This document shows, one piece after another, positions 8,770 to 18,539 of a stretch of 37,888 nt of DNA; the first letter of the stretch is position 1; each line of letters starts with the position of its first letter. The DNA comes from Phycisphaerae bacterium. Lineage in GTDB: Bacteria; Planctomycetota; Phycisphaerae; SM23-33. A program made the translations under genes and the position numbers. Below the pieces are notes generated by a model that worked only from the letters and a program-made list of their open reading frames with translations, was not told the origin of the DNA and did not search any database. The stretch is from the NCBI GenBank assembly GCA_021108335.1, contig JAIORC010000230.1:1-37888 (forward strand). The letters are read 5' to 3'.

Positions 8770-9027
8770 TTAATTTTTCGGGGTAACGAATACCCGGTGT
8801 ACCATGCCGCGTCCCAGTATCAGCCGCGAACCTTTGAGGCTGATCGTGCACGGGCCGGGATTATGATTGTTGATTACCGTAAATGTCGCTCCGGGCAGCA
8901 GGCCCATTTCCGCGAGGCGATGTTGCAGCCCTCTGCCACCGCGGATTTCCACCAGCCGAACGGTCTGGGCTTCGGCTACCTGCATAAGCGGCATTGCAGG
9001 GGCTTTATTTGTTTCGGGGGCAGTCAT
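8770..9027 (-). CDS. feoA: FeoA family protein
   Basis: LVEIRGGRGLQHRLAEMGLLPGATFTVINNHNPGPCTISLKGSRLILGRGMVHRVFV; start MTAPETNK at 9027 with AAAGGAGATG upstream; ATGA overlap with the DtxR-like gene. Confidence 0.92.
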   Translation of the reverse strand: MTAPETNKAPAMPLMQVAEAQTVRLVEIRGGRGLQHRLAEMGLLPGATFTVINNHNPGPCTISLKGSRLILGRGMVHRVFVTPKN

Positions 9028-9509
9028 GACATCTCCTTTTTCGGCGAGGCGGGTTCCGAGGCGTTTTCGGTGCCCTGCCGCGCAAAATCTTCTATCCATT
9101 TCCTTTTCGCCGGCGGCGCTTGCCGGATGTAGCGGGCCAGGTCGGTCATCCGCTGCAACACCATCTTATCAATGGCGTGTTCCATGCGGCAGGCGTTGGC
9201 TTCGGCGGTATCTTCCGGCAGGCCCAGTACTTCGGTGAGGAAATCCTGCAGGACGGCATGGCGGTGTTGAACCTCGGTGGCGAATTTTTTGCCTTGGGCG
9301 GTCAGTGAAATCGCCTTGTACGGGGCATAATTCACCAGATTTTTCCTGGCCAGCGTTTTCAGGGCGGCGGTAACAGCCGGCTTGCCGACGCCGAGATGCT
9401 CGGCAATATCGCGCACACGCGCCCGCCCGGCCTGGCCGATAAGGTTCAGGATCGTCTCGAGGTAATCCTCAAGCGAAGCAGTCAATTTTTTCTTCAACAC
9501 GGCTGTCAT
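9024..9509 (-). CDS. DtxR/MntR-family metal-dependent transcriptional regulator
   Basis: TASLEDYLETILNL..ARVRDIAEHLGVGKPAVTAALKTLARKNLV winged helix plus metal-binding/dimerisation-like domain; upstream of feoA in the same operon. Confidence 0.9.
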   Translation of the reverse strand: MTAVLKKKLTASLEDYLETILNLIGQAGRARVRDIAEHLGVGKPAVTAALKTLARKNLVNYAPYKAISLTAQGKKFATEVQHRHAVLQDFLTEVLGLPEDTAEANACRMEHAIDKMVLQRMTDLARYIRQAPPAKRKWIEDFARQGTENASEPASPKKEMS

Positions 9510-9635
9510 AAACAATCTCGTAAAATCGCGGGTGAGAATACCCAATCTCCATATATAATACTACCAGAAAATGTTCATTTACGCAAACAAAATGTTTAGT
9601 CAGGTGAACAATGCCAGCCAGAACAAGTCATTTCA

Positions 9636-9860
9636 GCGCGGCGGCCTGGGAAGGCCGCCGCGCTAGGGTTAATAGTTTGGGTGACTAGAATTAATAGTTT
9701 GGGTGGCATGGCTTGCTTGCAAGCCATGTGTTTTTGCAGTCTCCCACGATATCGGGTGCCGTGGTGGGAGCGAAGCGACAGCCACGAAAGATAAACATAC
9801 AATGGTGGTTTTTTAGACATTAGACATTATAGTCATTAGTCATTTAGCCCCCCAGGGGGC
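9636..9860. repeat. Mosaic intergenic repeat cluster D
   Basis: GCGCGGCGGCC-TGGGAA-GGCCGCCGCGC (9636-9663); direct repeat TTAATAGTTTGGGTG (9669-9683, 9691-9705); CATGGCTTGCTTGCAAGCCATG (9707-9728); CTCCCACGATATCGGGTG (9741-9758); GTGG..CCAC then CACGAAAGATA..TTTTTTAGACATTAGACATT; GCCCCCCAGGGGGC (9847-9860). Confidence 0.88.
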
Positions 9861-9885
9861 AAGCCTTCAGGGTTGAGAGGCGATC

Positions 9886-12800
9886 GTGTTTCAAAGGGTA
9901 TTGGACAGCGAGTTGCTTGGCGAGGCGGCGAGGCAGGTTTTGCCTGGTCGGTCGGTGCGGTTGACGGGCGTGTGGGGCTCGGCTGCGGCGATGGTTGCCG
10001 CTGCGCTGGGGCGCCTGCGTGATGCGCCGGTGTTGTTCGTCGCCAATCACCTCGACGACGCCGACACGGCTGCGGACGATATCGAGCTTTTCTCCGGGCG
10101 GGCTGTGCACCAGTTCCCCGCGTGGGAGGCGCAACTGGCGACCGACCACGTAAGCGAGGAGGTTACCGGCGAGCGGCTGCGGCTGCTGAATCTGCTGGCG
10201 CACCGGCAGGACGGCGACGAACCGGTGGAATTTATCGTCGCCCCGGTAATGGCGCTGCTGCAACCCGTACCGACCCCGCAAGCCCTGGCCGAGGGGCGAC
10301 TTACGCTTTACCGCAACGCGGAAATGGACCTCGAAGACCTGGCCGAATGGTTGGTGGACGGCGGATACGAACACGTCGAGCAGGTGGACGCGACCGGCCA
10401 ATTCGCTCACCGCGGCGGAATTGTGGATATCTTTCCGCCGGGGCAGAATTTCGCGATTCGCGCGGAATTTTTCGGCGATACGCTTACGAGCCTGCGCCGG
10501 TTCGACCTCGACACGCAGCGCAGCACGGATAGCATCGACTCAGCCGACATCGTGGCGATGACGGTCAGCCGGTCGATGGACGTCGATAACGCCAAGGCCG
10601 AGAAGGTTACCGACCTGCTTGCCTATTTGCCGGCTGACACCATTATCTGCATGCTCGAGCCGCACGAGCTGCGCGACCTGGCTGATACGCTCTACGACCG
10701 AATCCGCGACGACCTCGCCGAGGACAGCTCGCCGGTAGCCCTGCGCGAAGTGGGCGGGCTATTCGCGGCGATGGAGCGATTCGCCCGCGTGGAGATGTTT
10801 TTATTCTCCGGCAAATCGAACAGTAAAGCCGTGCCCCTGGGCGTCCGGTCGCTGGAGCGGTTGGCGATAAATACCGCCGAGGCGCTGGACGAGCTGGACG
10901 ACCTCGCCGGCGAAGCCGACGTGTGGGTCTATTGCGAAAACACCGCCCAGCACGAGCGATTCGGCGAGTTGATTGCCGAGCGGTATCCGAAGCTCCACTC
11001 GCGGGCGACGCTGGCTGACGGGCGCGTGGGTTGCGGGTTCTACTGGCCGGCGCTGAAGCTGGTAATTGTCGGCCATCACGAGATTTATCATCGTTACGCC
11101 AAGGTGCGACGGCTGAGGCGGGTGCGGGCGGGCAGACCGATACAGTCGATGGTGGACCTGGCTGAGGGCGATTACGTTGTGCACGTGGGGCACGGCATTG
11201 CGAAATTTGACGGCCTGCGAAAGCTGGATCGCGATGGCCGCAACGAAGAATATCTCCGGCTGATGTTCGCCGAGGGAGCCGTGCTGCATGTGCCGGCCAG
11301 CCAGGTTAACCTTGTGCAGAAGTACATCGGCTCAAGGGGCAGAAGGCCCAGCCTCAGCAGGCTTGGCGGGGGGCACTGGGCGCGGGCCAAGCAGCGGGTT
11401 TCCGAAGCAGTCCAAGACCTCGCCGCCGAGATGCTCCGCATACAGGCGATCCGCCAGGCGACGCCGGGGGTGGAATATCCCCGACGGACAGATTTGCAGC
11501 GGCAGTTCGCCGTGGAGTTTGAATATACCGAGACGGAGGATCAGCTCGCAGCCATCGGGCAGATAGATTCGGACATGGCCCAGGCCCAGCCGATGGATCG
11601 GCTGATCTGCGGCGACGTGGGATTCGGCAAGACGGAGGTAGCGATGCGGGCGGCGATGAAGATCGTCGAAGCCGGCCAACAGGTCGCAGTACTCGTACCG
11701 ACGACGGTATTGGCCGACCAGCACTACCGCACGTTCAGCCAGCGGTTCGCGGATTTCCCCGTGTCGGTGGAGATGATAAGCAGGTTCCGCACGCCGAAAG
11801 AGGCTGCGGGAATTCTCAAGCGGTTAGCCTTGGGGCAGGTGGATATTCTCATCGGCACGCACCGGCTGTTGAGCAAAGACGTGAAATTTCCTGACCTCGG
11901 AATGGTGGTAATCGACGAGGAGCAGCGTTTCGGCGTCGCCGCCAAGGAGCATCTCAAGTCGCTGCGAGCGACGGTTGACGTGTTGACGCTGACGGCGACG
12001 CCGATTCCGCGTACGCTGCACATGTCGCTGCTCGGCCTGCGGGACATATCCAGCCTCGCCACCCCGCCGATGGATCGTCGGGCCATTCACACGGAGGTCT
12101 GCCCGAAAGACGACAGCCTTGTCCGCACGGCGATTCTGCGGGAATTGAATCGCGACGGGCAGGTGTTTTTCGTGCATAATCGCGTGCATGACATCGACTC
12201 CGTCGCCGGTCTGGTGCAGCAACTCGTGCCGGATGCGCGTATCGGCGTCGGCCACGGGCAGATGCCCGAACATGGCCTGGAGCGAGTGATGCTGAAGTTC
12301 ATCCGCGGCGAAATCGACGTGCTTATCTGCACCACGATTATCGAAAGCGGGCTGGACATCCCCACCGCCAACACGATGATTATTCACGATTGCGACCGAT
12401 TCGGCCTTTCGGAGCTGCACCAGCTTCGCGGGCGGGTCGGCCGATACAAGCACCGGGCGTATTGCTATCTGCTGCTGCCGGATCGTCGGGCGGTTTCGCC
12501 GGTGGCAGCCAGGCGGCTCAAGGCGATAGAAGATTTTTCCGACCTTGGGGCGGGTTTTCAGATCGCCATGCGAGACCTGGAAATTCGCGGGGCGGGCAAC
12601 ATTCTCGGCCCGGCCCAGAGCGGGCACATCGCGACTGTCGGCTACGAGTTGTATTGCCAGTTGCTGGAGCAGTCGGTCAAGGTCTTACAGGGCGAGGCTC
12701 CGCCGCCGCAGATCGAAACGCATATCGATCTGGGCATCGACGCGTACATTCCGCGGTCGTATATTCCGTCTTCCCGGCAGCGGCTTGAGGTGTATCGCCG

Positions 12801-13146
12801 GATGGTGCATTGTGGCTCGATAGCCGAGCTGGAACAGGTGCGGGCCGACCTTGGAGACGCGTTCGGAGCGCTGCCGCCGAAACTCGAGACGCTGCTGGAC
12901 GTCGCGGAGTTACGGGTTCTGGCGGCTGGGGTGGGTATTAAAAGTATCGTACTGATGGAACCGGACGTGATTTTCCGCGTCCAAGACTATCGGCTGGCAC
13001 AGAATATTTTTCGCGATGCCGCCGGAAGCGTCCGCCTGCCGGACAAAAAAACCGTCTATTGGCGGCCTGGCGGGGCGTACCTGGAAATGCCCACATTGCT
13101 GAGAGTTCTGCTTCGACGGTTGAGGCAGGGGCAAAAAAGTGTATAA
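9886..13146 (+). CDS. mfd: Transcription-repair coupling factor
   Basis: 1086 aa; CarD/RID region DYVVHVGHGIAKFDGL, helicase motifs DRLICGDVGFGKTEVAMRAA, VIDEEQRFGV, TATPIPRTLHMSLLGLRDIS, TRCF C-terminal domain. GTG start. Confidence 0.97.
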   Translation: MFQRVLDSELLGEAARQVLPGRSVRLTGVWGSAAAMVAAALGRLRDAPVLFVANHLDDADTAADDIELFSGRAVHQFPAWEAQLATDHVSEEVTGERLRLLNLLAHRQDGDEPVEFIVAPVMALLQPVPTPQALAEGRLTLYRNAEMDLEDLAEWLVDGGYEHVEQVDATGQFAHRGGIVDIFPPGQNFAIRAEFFGDTLTSLRRFDLDTQRSTDSIDSADIVAMTVSRSMDVDNAKAEKVTDLLAYLPADTIICMLEPHELRDLADTLYDRIRDDLAEDSSPVALREVGGLFAAMERFARVEMFLFSGKSNSKAVPLGVRSLERLAINTAEALDELDDLAGEADVWVYCENTAQHERFGELIAERYPKLHSRATLADGRVGCGFYWPALKLVIVGHHEIYHRYAKVRRLRRVRAGRPIQSMVDLAEGDYVVHVGHGIAKFDGLRKLDRDGRNEEYLRLMFAEGAVLHVPASQVNLVQKYIGSRGRRPSLSRLGGGHWARAKQRVSEAVQDLAAEMLRIQAIRQATPGVEYPRRTDLQRQFAVEFEYTETEDQLAAIGQIDSDMAQAQPMDRLICGDVGFGKTEVAMRAAMKIVEAGQQVAVLVPTTVLADQHYRTFSQRFADFPVSVEMISRFRTPKEAAGILKRLALGQVDILIGTHRLLSKDVKFPDLGMVVIDEEQRFGVAAKEHLKSLRATVDVLTLTATPIPRTLHMSLLGLRDISSLATPPMDRRAIHTEVCPKDDSLVRTAILRELNRDGQVFFVHNRVHDIDSVAGLVQQLVPDARIGVGHGQMPEHGLERVMLKFIRGEIDVLICTTIIESGLDIPTANTMIIHDCDRFGLSELHQLRGRVGRYKHRAYCYLLLPDRRAVSPVAARRLKAIEDFSDLGAGFQIAMRDLEIRGAGNILGPAQSGHIATVGYELYCQLLEQSVKVLQGEAPPPQIETHIDLGIDAYIPRSYIPSSRQRLEVYRRMVHCGSIAELEQVRADLGDAFGALPPKLETLLDVAELRVLAAGVGIKSIVLMEPDVIFRVQDYRLAQNIFRDAAGSVRLPDKKTVYWRPGGAYLEMPTLLRVLLRRLRQGQKSV

Positions 13147-13250
13147 TAATTCGGCCAGGTATAAGTGGTTCTTGTAAGGTTTGCCGCGAGAGGAAATTTC
13201 GCGGGGCATGTGGTTTGCCGAACCAACCGGGAATCGCACAGAGGTTGATT

Positions 13251-14972
13251 ATGCGCGCGAATCGAATTTTTTTAATATTTTTAATGTCTTTGATGCTGCC
13301 GGCAGCTATTTCGACAGTAGGCTGTGGCGACGCCAAACGCCCCAAGTGGTTCGGGCGGGAGCGAAACGTGCCGGTCGTCGCACCGGTGGAAACTGCCGAA
13401 CAGCCCCAGCCGGCTCCGGAGAAGAAGAACACCCCGAAGTCCCTCGAACCGAAAGAGAAACAATCCAATACCGCACCCCGCCGGATTTCCAAGACCGATC
13501 CGAAAATCCTGGCGATGGCCGAGGCCAAGCGGAACAGACAGGTTGTTTCTCTTACCTCGAGAAGGCCCGCCCACGGTAAGTCCGGTGCGAGGGCGGCGGG
13601 TTCCACGCCCAGACCTCTCAGCGAGCATGTTGGTATGCAGGACGATCTGCCCGGCGATGACGAACGGCCTCAGCCGAAACTCGAACCCCTGCCGGAACTT
13701 GACCCGCTGATCGATCTTGGCGAAGGCGGCCCCGGCCCCAGCGGCATCCAGCAGGATAATATGGATGACGCCATTGGCCGCACCGCCCCGGCTACCGATA
13801 CCGTTCTGGACCCCGAACCGAACGTCGCCCCCGACGCCGACCGGAAAACGCCCTGGGACAAGAAAGCCCTTAAGCTGGCCGATCAAAACCTCGCCAAAAT
13901 CGACGCGGGCGACCGCGAGGCGAAATTCAAACCCATGCCCAAGGCCAGGGCGATTGTGATGAATCGCGAGGTGATCGTCGCCGGCGCGACGCTGCAGGTC
14001 AACGACCAGTACATCACCGTCGACGATATCCTCGACGGGCTGCACCACGTATTGATCGAAATTCCGCCTCACGTCAAGGGCGATGCGTTCCAGATGCAGG
14101 TAGCCAAAATTCTCGACCAGGAAATCGCATATGAAATCCAGCAGACACTGGTCTATTCCGAGGCGAAGAAATACCTGGAAGAGGAACCCAAAAAACAGAT
14201 CGACGTGGAGATGGAGGAAACCCTTCGCGACATGATCGCCAAAGTCGGCGGCAGCAAGGAAAAGCTCCGCCAGAAGTGCATTCGGGAAGGCTCAACGCTG
14301 GAAGGCATGCTCCAGACGCAGCGGCGAAGCCTGACGGTACGGATGTACATGCGGATCAAGCTCATGCCGGCGATTATCATTAACCGCCGGATGCTCTGGG
14401 ATTATTACCGCAAGAACCCCAAGGAATTCCGCACCGACAAAAAGGTGCAGATGCAGATTATCGCAGCCCCGTTCAAGAAATTCCTGGCCGAGAAGAAAGA
14501 CGACCGCCGCCCCCCGACAGCCGAGGAACTGGCGGCTGCGAAATCCCAGGCTCATAAAATGATTGCCGATTCCCTGCGGCAACTCAAGAACGGGGCGAAG
14601 TTTACCGATGTCGCCAGGCGAGGCCGGGGCATTCGTCGCAGCAAGGGCGGAACCTGGCCGATGATGACCGTGGGCAACTTCCGCGAAGCAAAGGTCGAGC
14701 AGCAGGCGTTCAAACTCGCACAGGGCAAATACAGCGGGATTATCGAGGGCGAATTGGGATATTATATCGTCAAGGCAAAGGCGGTACTGCCGGGCAAAGT
14801 CGTCTCGTTCGAGCAGGCCCAGCCGGATATCGCCGACAAACTCAAGCGGAAGCAATTCGGGAAACTCCGGACGGAATACATGATAAAAGTCTACGATAAA
14901 GCAACCATCACCAGGTCGTTGGACTTCATCAAATTAGCCGTAGAACGAGCGGAACAGAAATACCGCCCGTAG
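13251..14972 (+). CDS. Exported peptidylprolyl isomerase, PpiC/SurA (parvulin) type
   Basis: N-terminal signal MRANRIFLIFLMSLMLPAAISTVGC (possible lipobox), Pro-rich linker, SurA-like N region, parvulin-like KVQMQIIAAPF...GGTWPMMTVGNF...LAQGKYSGIIEGELGYYIVKAK. Confidence 0.85.
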   Translation: MRANRIFLIFLMSLMLPAAISTVGCGDAKRPKWFGRERNVPVVAPVETAEQPQPAPEKKNTPKSLEPKEKQSNTAPRRISKTDPKILAMAEAKRNRQVVSLTSRRPAHGKSGARAAGSTPRPLSEHVGMQDDLPGDDERPQPKLEPLPELDPLIDLGEGGPGPSGIQQDNMDDAIGRTAPATDTVLDPEPNVAPDADRKTPWDKKALKLADQNLAKIDAGDREAKFKPMPKARAIVMNREVIVAGATLQVNDQYITVDDILDGLHHVLIEIPPHVKGDAFQMQVAKILDQEIAYEIQQTLVYSEAKKYLEEEPKKQIDVEMEETLRDMIAKVGGSKEKLRQKCIREGSTLEGMLQTQRRSLTVRMYMRIKLMPAIIINRRMLWDYYRKNPKEFRTDKKVQMQIIAAPFKKFLAEKKDDRRPPTAEELAAAKSQAHKMIADSLRQLKNGAKFTDVARRGRGIRRSKGGTWPMMTVGNFREAKVEQQAFKLAQGKYSGIIEGELGYYIVKAKAVLPGKVVSFEQAQPDIADKLKRKQFGKLRTEYMIKVYDKATITRSLDFIKLAVERAEQKYRP

Positions 14973-15072
14973 CGGCGAACCGCGAAGCAATACACCCCAA
15001 ACACCCCCAACGGGAAAGTATACGGAAAATTTTGCCGGGCGATGGGGGCTGGCATTGATCAGGAGTTGAAAT

Positions 15073-16272
15073 ATGTTGAGAACGATAATATTAATTTGTG
15101 TTTGCGCCTTGTTTTCAGGGTTCATTTATAGTGTCGGAAGTGCTGACGACGTCAAGAAAGCATCTGCGGAAGCCAAATCCCAAAAACCCAAATATCTTTA
15201 TGTGATAAAGGAAACAGACAAGAAAGGCCGTGATAACTATGGTTATATTGACAAAACCGGTAAAGTAGTAATTACGCCGCAATTCAAACAGGCAGGATAT
15301 TTCAGTGAAGGTCTTGCATGCGTCTGTCCGCGGAATATTTTTGGGTCGCCGTGGGGTTACATCGATACTAGCGGCAAGATGGTCATCAAACCGCAATTCT
15401 GGTACGCAGAGGAGTTCAGCGAAGGTTTTGCTGAGGTAACAACAAAAACAAACAAGAAACTGCTAAGTGGTTTTATAGACAAGAAGGGCAAATGGCTGGT
15501 AAAGCCTCAATTCGAGGGCGCGGGGCAATTTAAGGAGGGTTTGGCAAAAATAGCGGTAAAGAAAAACGGAAAGAAACTAATAGGCTTCATTAACACAAGA
15601 GGGAAAATTGTAATTCAGCCCAAGTTTACATACTCCAGCCTAGTATCCTATTTTTCGGATGGAGTTACTCCTGTAGTGATCGGGGAGGAATTCGGGAACC
15701 AATGGGGGGCTATCAACAAGAAAGGCCAGTGGGTAGTAAAACCGAAATTTGATTTTTTTCTGTCCAATTTCAAAAACGGTATGGCGATAGCAAATATTGA
15801 CGGGATGAAAGGCCTTATAGACACCAAGGGCCATTGGGTGATTAAGCCAAAATATTGGTTTATATTATGGTTTTGCGACGGCCTTGCCCCCGTCGGGTTG
15901 GACAAGGAAGACGAATGGGGTTTTATTGACAAGAAGGGCAAATTGGTAATCAAAATCCACGGTGACATAAACCCCCGCTGTTTTTCCGAGGGTCTGGCTT
16001 CGGTTAGCGGAACGGTTATCAACAAGAAGACCAATCTGGTTTACAAGGGTGTTGGCTATATTGATACAAAGGGCAAGTGGATAGTCAAGCCCAGGTATTG
16101 GCGGGCATATGACTTTAAAAATGGGCTGGCCAGAGTGTGGGGATATGGGGGTAAAACGGCATATATCAACAAGAAGGGGAAGTATGTATGGAAAGAAAAA
16201 GGCTGGAGAGAACCAAGGCCATATCGAATGCGAAAGAAGAAAAAGAAAACCCCGGGAATCCCCAAAAAATAA
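15073..16272 (+). CDS. WG-repeat protein, copy 1
   Basis: Repeated YGYIDKTGKVVITPQF..A..FSEGLA units (WG/KWG family); signal peptide MLRTIILICVCALFSGFIYSVGSA; Lys-rich C terminus. Confidence 0.92.
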   Translation: MLRTIILICVCALFSGFIYSVGSADDVKKASAEAKSQKPKYLYVIKETDKKGRDNYGYIDKTGKVVITPQFKQAGYFSEGLACVCPRNIFGSPWGYIDTSGKMVIKPQFWYAEEFSEGFAEVTTKTNKKLLSGFIDKKGKWLVKPQFEGAGQFKEGLAKIAVKKNGKKLIGFINTRGKIVIQPKFTYSSLVSYFSDGVTPVVIGEEFGNQWGAINKKGQWVVKPKFDFFLSNFKNGMAIANIDGMKGLIDTKGHWVIKPKYWFILWFCDGLAPVGLDKEDEWGFIDKKGKLVIKIHGDINPRCFSEGLASVSGTVINKKTNLVYKGVGYIDTKGKWIVKPRYWRAYDFKNGLARVWGYGGKTAYINKKGKYVWKEKGWREPRPYRMRKKKKKTPGIPKK

Positions 16273-16312
16273 GTGCGTAGGTTGGATGTCGGCATTGATC
16301 AGGAGTTGAAAT

Positions 16313-17503
16313 ATGTTGAGAACGATAATCTTAATTTGTGTTTGTGCCTTGTTTTCAGGGTTCATTTATAGCATCGGAAATGCTGATGACGTCAAAAAAG
16401 CATCTGCGGAAGCCAAATTCCAAAAGTCCAAGCATCGCTTTCTCATAAAGGAGGCAGACGAGAAAGGATTTGAAAGATATGGTTATATAGACGAAACCGG
16501 AAAGGTTGTAATCAAACCGCAATTCAAGTATGCGGCACATTTTAGTGAGGGGCTTGCAAGTGTTTCTTCGCGAAGCGCCCTTGGAAGTGGGGGGGGGTAC
16601 ATAGATACTAATGGCAAGATGGTCATCAAGCCAGAAGCCAGGCAGGCATGGGAATTCAGCGAAGGTTTCGCTCCCGTGCAAGTTACTGAGGGACGCCATG
16701 GCAAGACGAAGTGGGGTTTTATTGACAAGAAAGGTAAATGGCAGGTAAAACCTCAATTCAAGGACGCGGGGCCATTTAAGGAGGGCTTGGCAAGAATAGG
16801 TGTAAAGAAAAACGGAAAGATGCTAATAGGTTTCATTAACACAAAAGGGGAAATTGTGGTTCCACCCAAGTTTACAGATACCTGCTTGGTAACCTATTTT
16901 TCAGACGGAGTAACACCGGTTGCTGTCGGCGAAAAATGGGGTTTTATCAACAAAAAGGGTCAGTGGGTAGTAAAACCAAAATTTGATTTTCTATCCAATT
17001 TTAAAAACGGTATGGCGATAGCAGCCATTGGTGGAAAACAAGGCCTTATAGATACTAAAGGCCGCTGGGTGATTAAACCAAAATATTGGTTTATATTATG
17101 GTTTTGTGATGGCCTTGCCCCTGTCGGGTTGGACAAGGAAGACGAATGGGGTTTTATTGACAAGAAGGGCAAATTGGTAATCAAAATCCACGGTGACATA
17201 AACCCCCGCTGTTTTTCCGAGGGTCTGGCTTCGGTTAGCGGAACGGTTATCAACAAGAAGACCAATCTGGTTTATAAGGGTGTTGGCTATATTGATACAA
17301 AAGGCAAATGGATAGTCAAGCCCAAGTATTGGCGGGCATATGACTTTAAAAATGGACTGGCCAGAGTTTGGGGATATGGGGGTAAAACGGCATACATCAA
17401 CAAGAAGGGCGAGTATGTATGGAAAGAAAAAGGCTGGAGAGAACCGAGGCCATATCGGATGCGAAAGAAGAAAAAGAAAACCCCGGGAAAACTCCAAAAG
17501 TAA
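16313..17503 (+). CDS. WG-repeat protein, copy 2 (tandem paralogue)
   Basis: Same leader GGCATTGATCAGGAGTTGAAATATGTTGAGAACGATAAT and near-identical 3' portion as copy 1. Confidence 0.92.
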   Translation: MLRTIILICVCALFSGFIYSIGNADDVKKASAEAKFQKSKHRFLIKEADEKGFERYGYIDETGKVVIKPQFKYAAHFSEGLASVSSRSALGSGGGYIDTNGKMVIKPEARQAWEFSEGFAPVQVTEGRHGKTKWGFIDKKGKWQVKPQFKDAGPFKEGLARIGVKKNGKMLIGFINTKGEIVVPPKFTDTCLVTYFSDGVTPVAVGEKWGFINKKGQWVVKPKFDFLSNFKNGMAIAAIGGKQGLIDTKGRWVIKPKYWFILWFCDGLAPVGLDKEDEWGFIDKKGKLVIKIHGDINPRCFSEGLASVSGTVINKKTNLVYKGVGYIDTKGKWIVKPKYWRAYDFKNGLARVWGYGGKTAYINKKGEYVWKEKGWREPRPYRMRKKKKKTPGKLQK

Positions 17504-17601
17504 TCAGAAGCTATGAGCAATCTCCCCCCGGCCTTCTGCAATCATCTGCAACAGTAAAACAACACGGCCCCTAAGGCAAGGGGCGCCCGTGCCCCCTGTG
17601 A

Positions 17602-18501
17602 TTATTCCCAGGGGAAGGTCTGGCCGGTGAGTTTGGTGTATGCGTCGATGTATTTTTCCCGCGTGCTCGAGACAATTTCCGGCGGCAGCGGCGGAGCCGG
17701 CGGGGTCCTGTCGAACTTGATCTTGTCCAGATAGTCCCGCACAAACTGCTTGTCAAAGCTGGGCTGGTCTTTGCCTGGCTTGTAGGAATCGGCAGGCCAG
17801 AACCGCGAGGAATCCGGCGTGAGAACTTCGTCAATCAGCATGATATTGCCGTCTTCATCAAGGCCGAATTCAAACTTGGTGTCCGCCAGAATAATCCCCT
17901 TCTCCGCGGCAAATTCGCGTCCCTTGTTGTAAATCGCGATGGACAGTTCGCACAACCGCGTCATTGTCTCCGCGCCGACGATATCGCAAGCCCGCTCGAA
18001 GCTGATGTTCTCGTCGTGCTCGCCCTGCTCTGCCTTGGTGGCGGGGGTAAAAATCGGCTCGGGCAGTTCGCTGCACTGCTTGAGCTTATCCGGCAGCTTA
18101 ATACCGCAAACCGTCCGGGATTCCTTGTATTCCCGCCAGCCCGATCCGGCTAGATAGCCGCGGACGACGCACTCTATGGGCACGACCTTCGCCTTGCGAC
18201 AGAGCATGAATCGCCCGTCGAGTTCCTCCTGGCCGTGAAGGTCTTCGGGCAGGTCTTTCAAGGCTACCGAAATAACATGATTCGGCACGATATCCTTGAG
18301 CATATCGAACCAGAAGGCGCTGATCTGCGTCAACACACGCCCCTTGTCCGGGATGCCGTTTGGCATTACCACGTCGTAAGCGCTGATGCGGTCGGTAGCT
18401 ACAAGCATCAACTCCGAACCAAGGTCATAGATGTCGCGGACTTTTCCGGTGAGCTTGGGATAACTGCCGACGGAACTCGTTAAAAGTGCTGTTGATTTCA
18501 T
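17602..18501 (-). CDS. purC: Phosphoribosylaminoimidazole-succinocarboxamide synthase
   Basis: GKVRDIYDLGSELMLVATDRISAYDVVMPNGIPDKG, VVRGYLAGSGWREY, LADTKFEFGLDEDGNIMLIDEVLTPDSSRFW. Confidence 0.97.
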   Translation of the reverse strand: MKSTALLTSSVGSYPKLTGKVRDIYDLGSELMLVATDRISAYDVVMPNGIPDKGRVLTQISAFWFDMLKDIVPNHVISVALKDLPEDLHGQEELDGRFMLCRKAKVVPIECVVRGYLAGSGWREYKESRTVCGIKLPDKLKQCSELPEPIFTPATKAEQGEHDENISFERACDIVGAETMTRLCELSIAIYNKGREFAAEKGIILADTKFEFGLDEDGNIMLIDEVLTPDSSRFWPADSYKPGKDQPSFDKQFVRDYLDKIKFDRTPPAPPLPPEIVSSTREKYIDAYTKLTGQTFPWE

Positions 18502-18539
18502 ACTCTTTTTCTACCTGTATATGCCCTTCAGATCAAGAA

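Noticed and set aside
9636-9860. Possible CRISPR array
   Set aside because: Repeats are heterogeneous palindromes with no constant repeat/spacer periodicity and no cas genes in the window.
15714-15780. Possible frameshift in WG copy 1 (FDFFLSN vs FDFLSN)
   Set aside because: The difference is an in-frame single-codon indel; the ORF remains intact.
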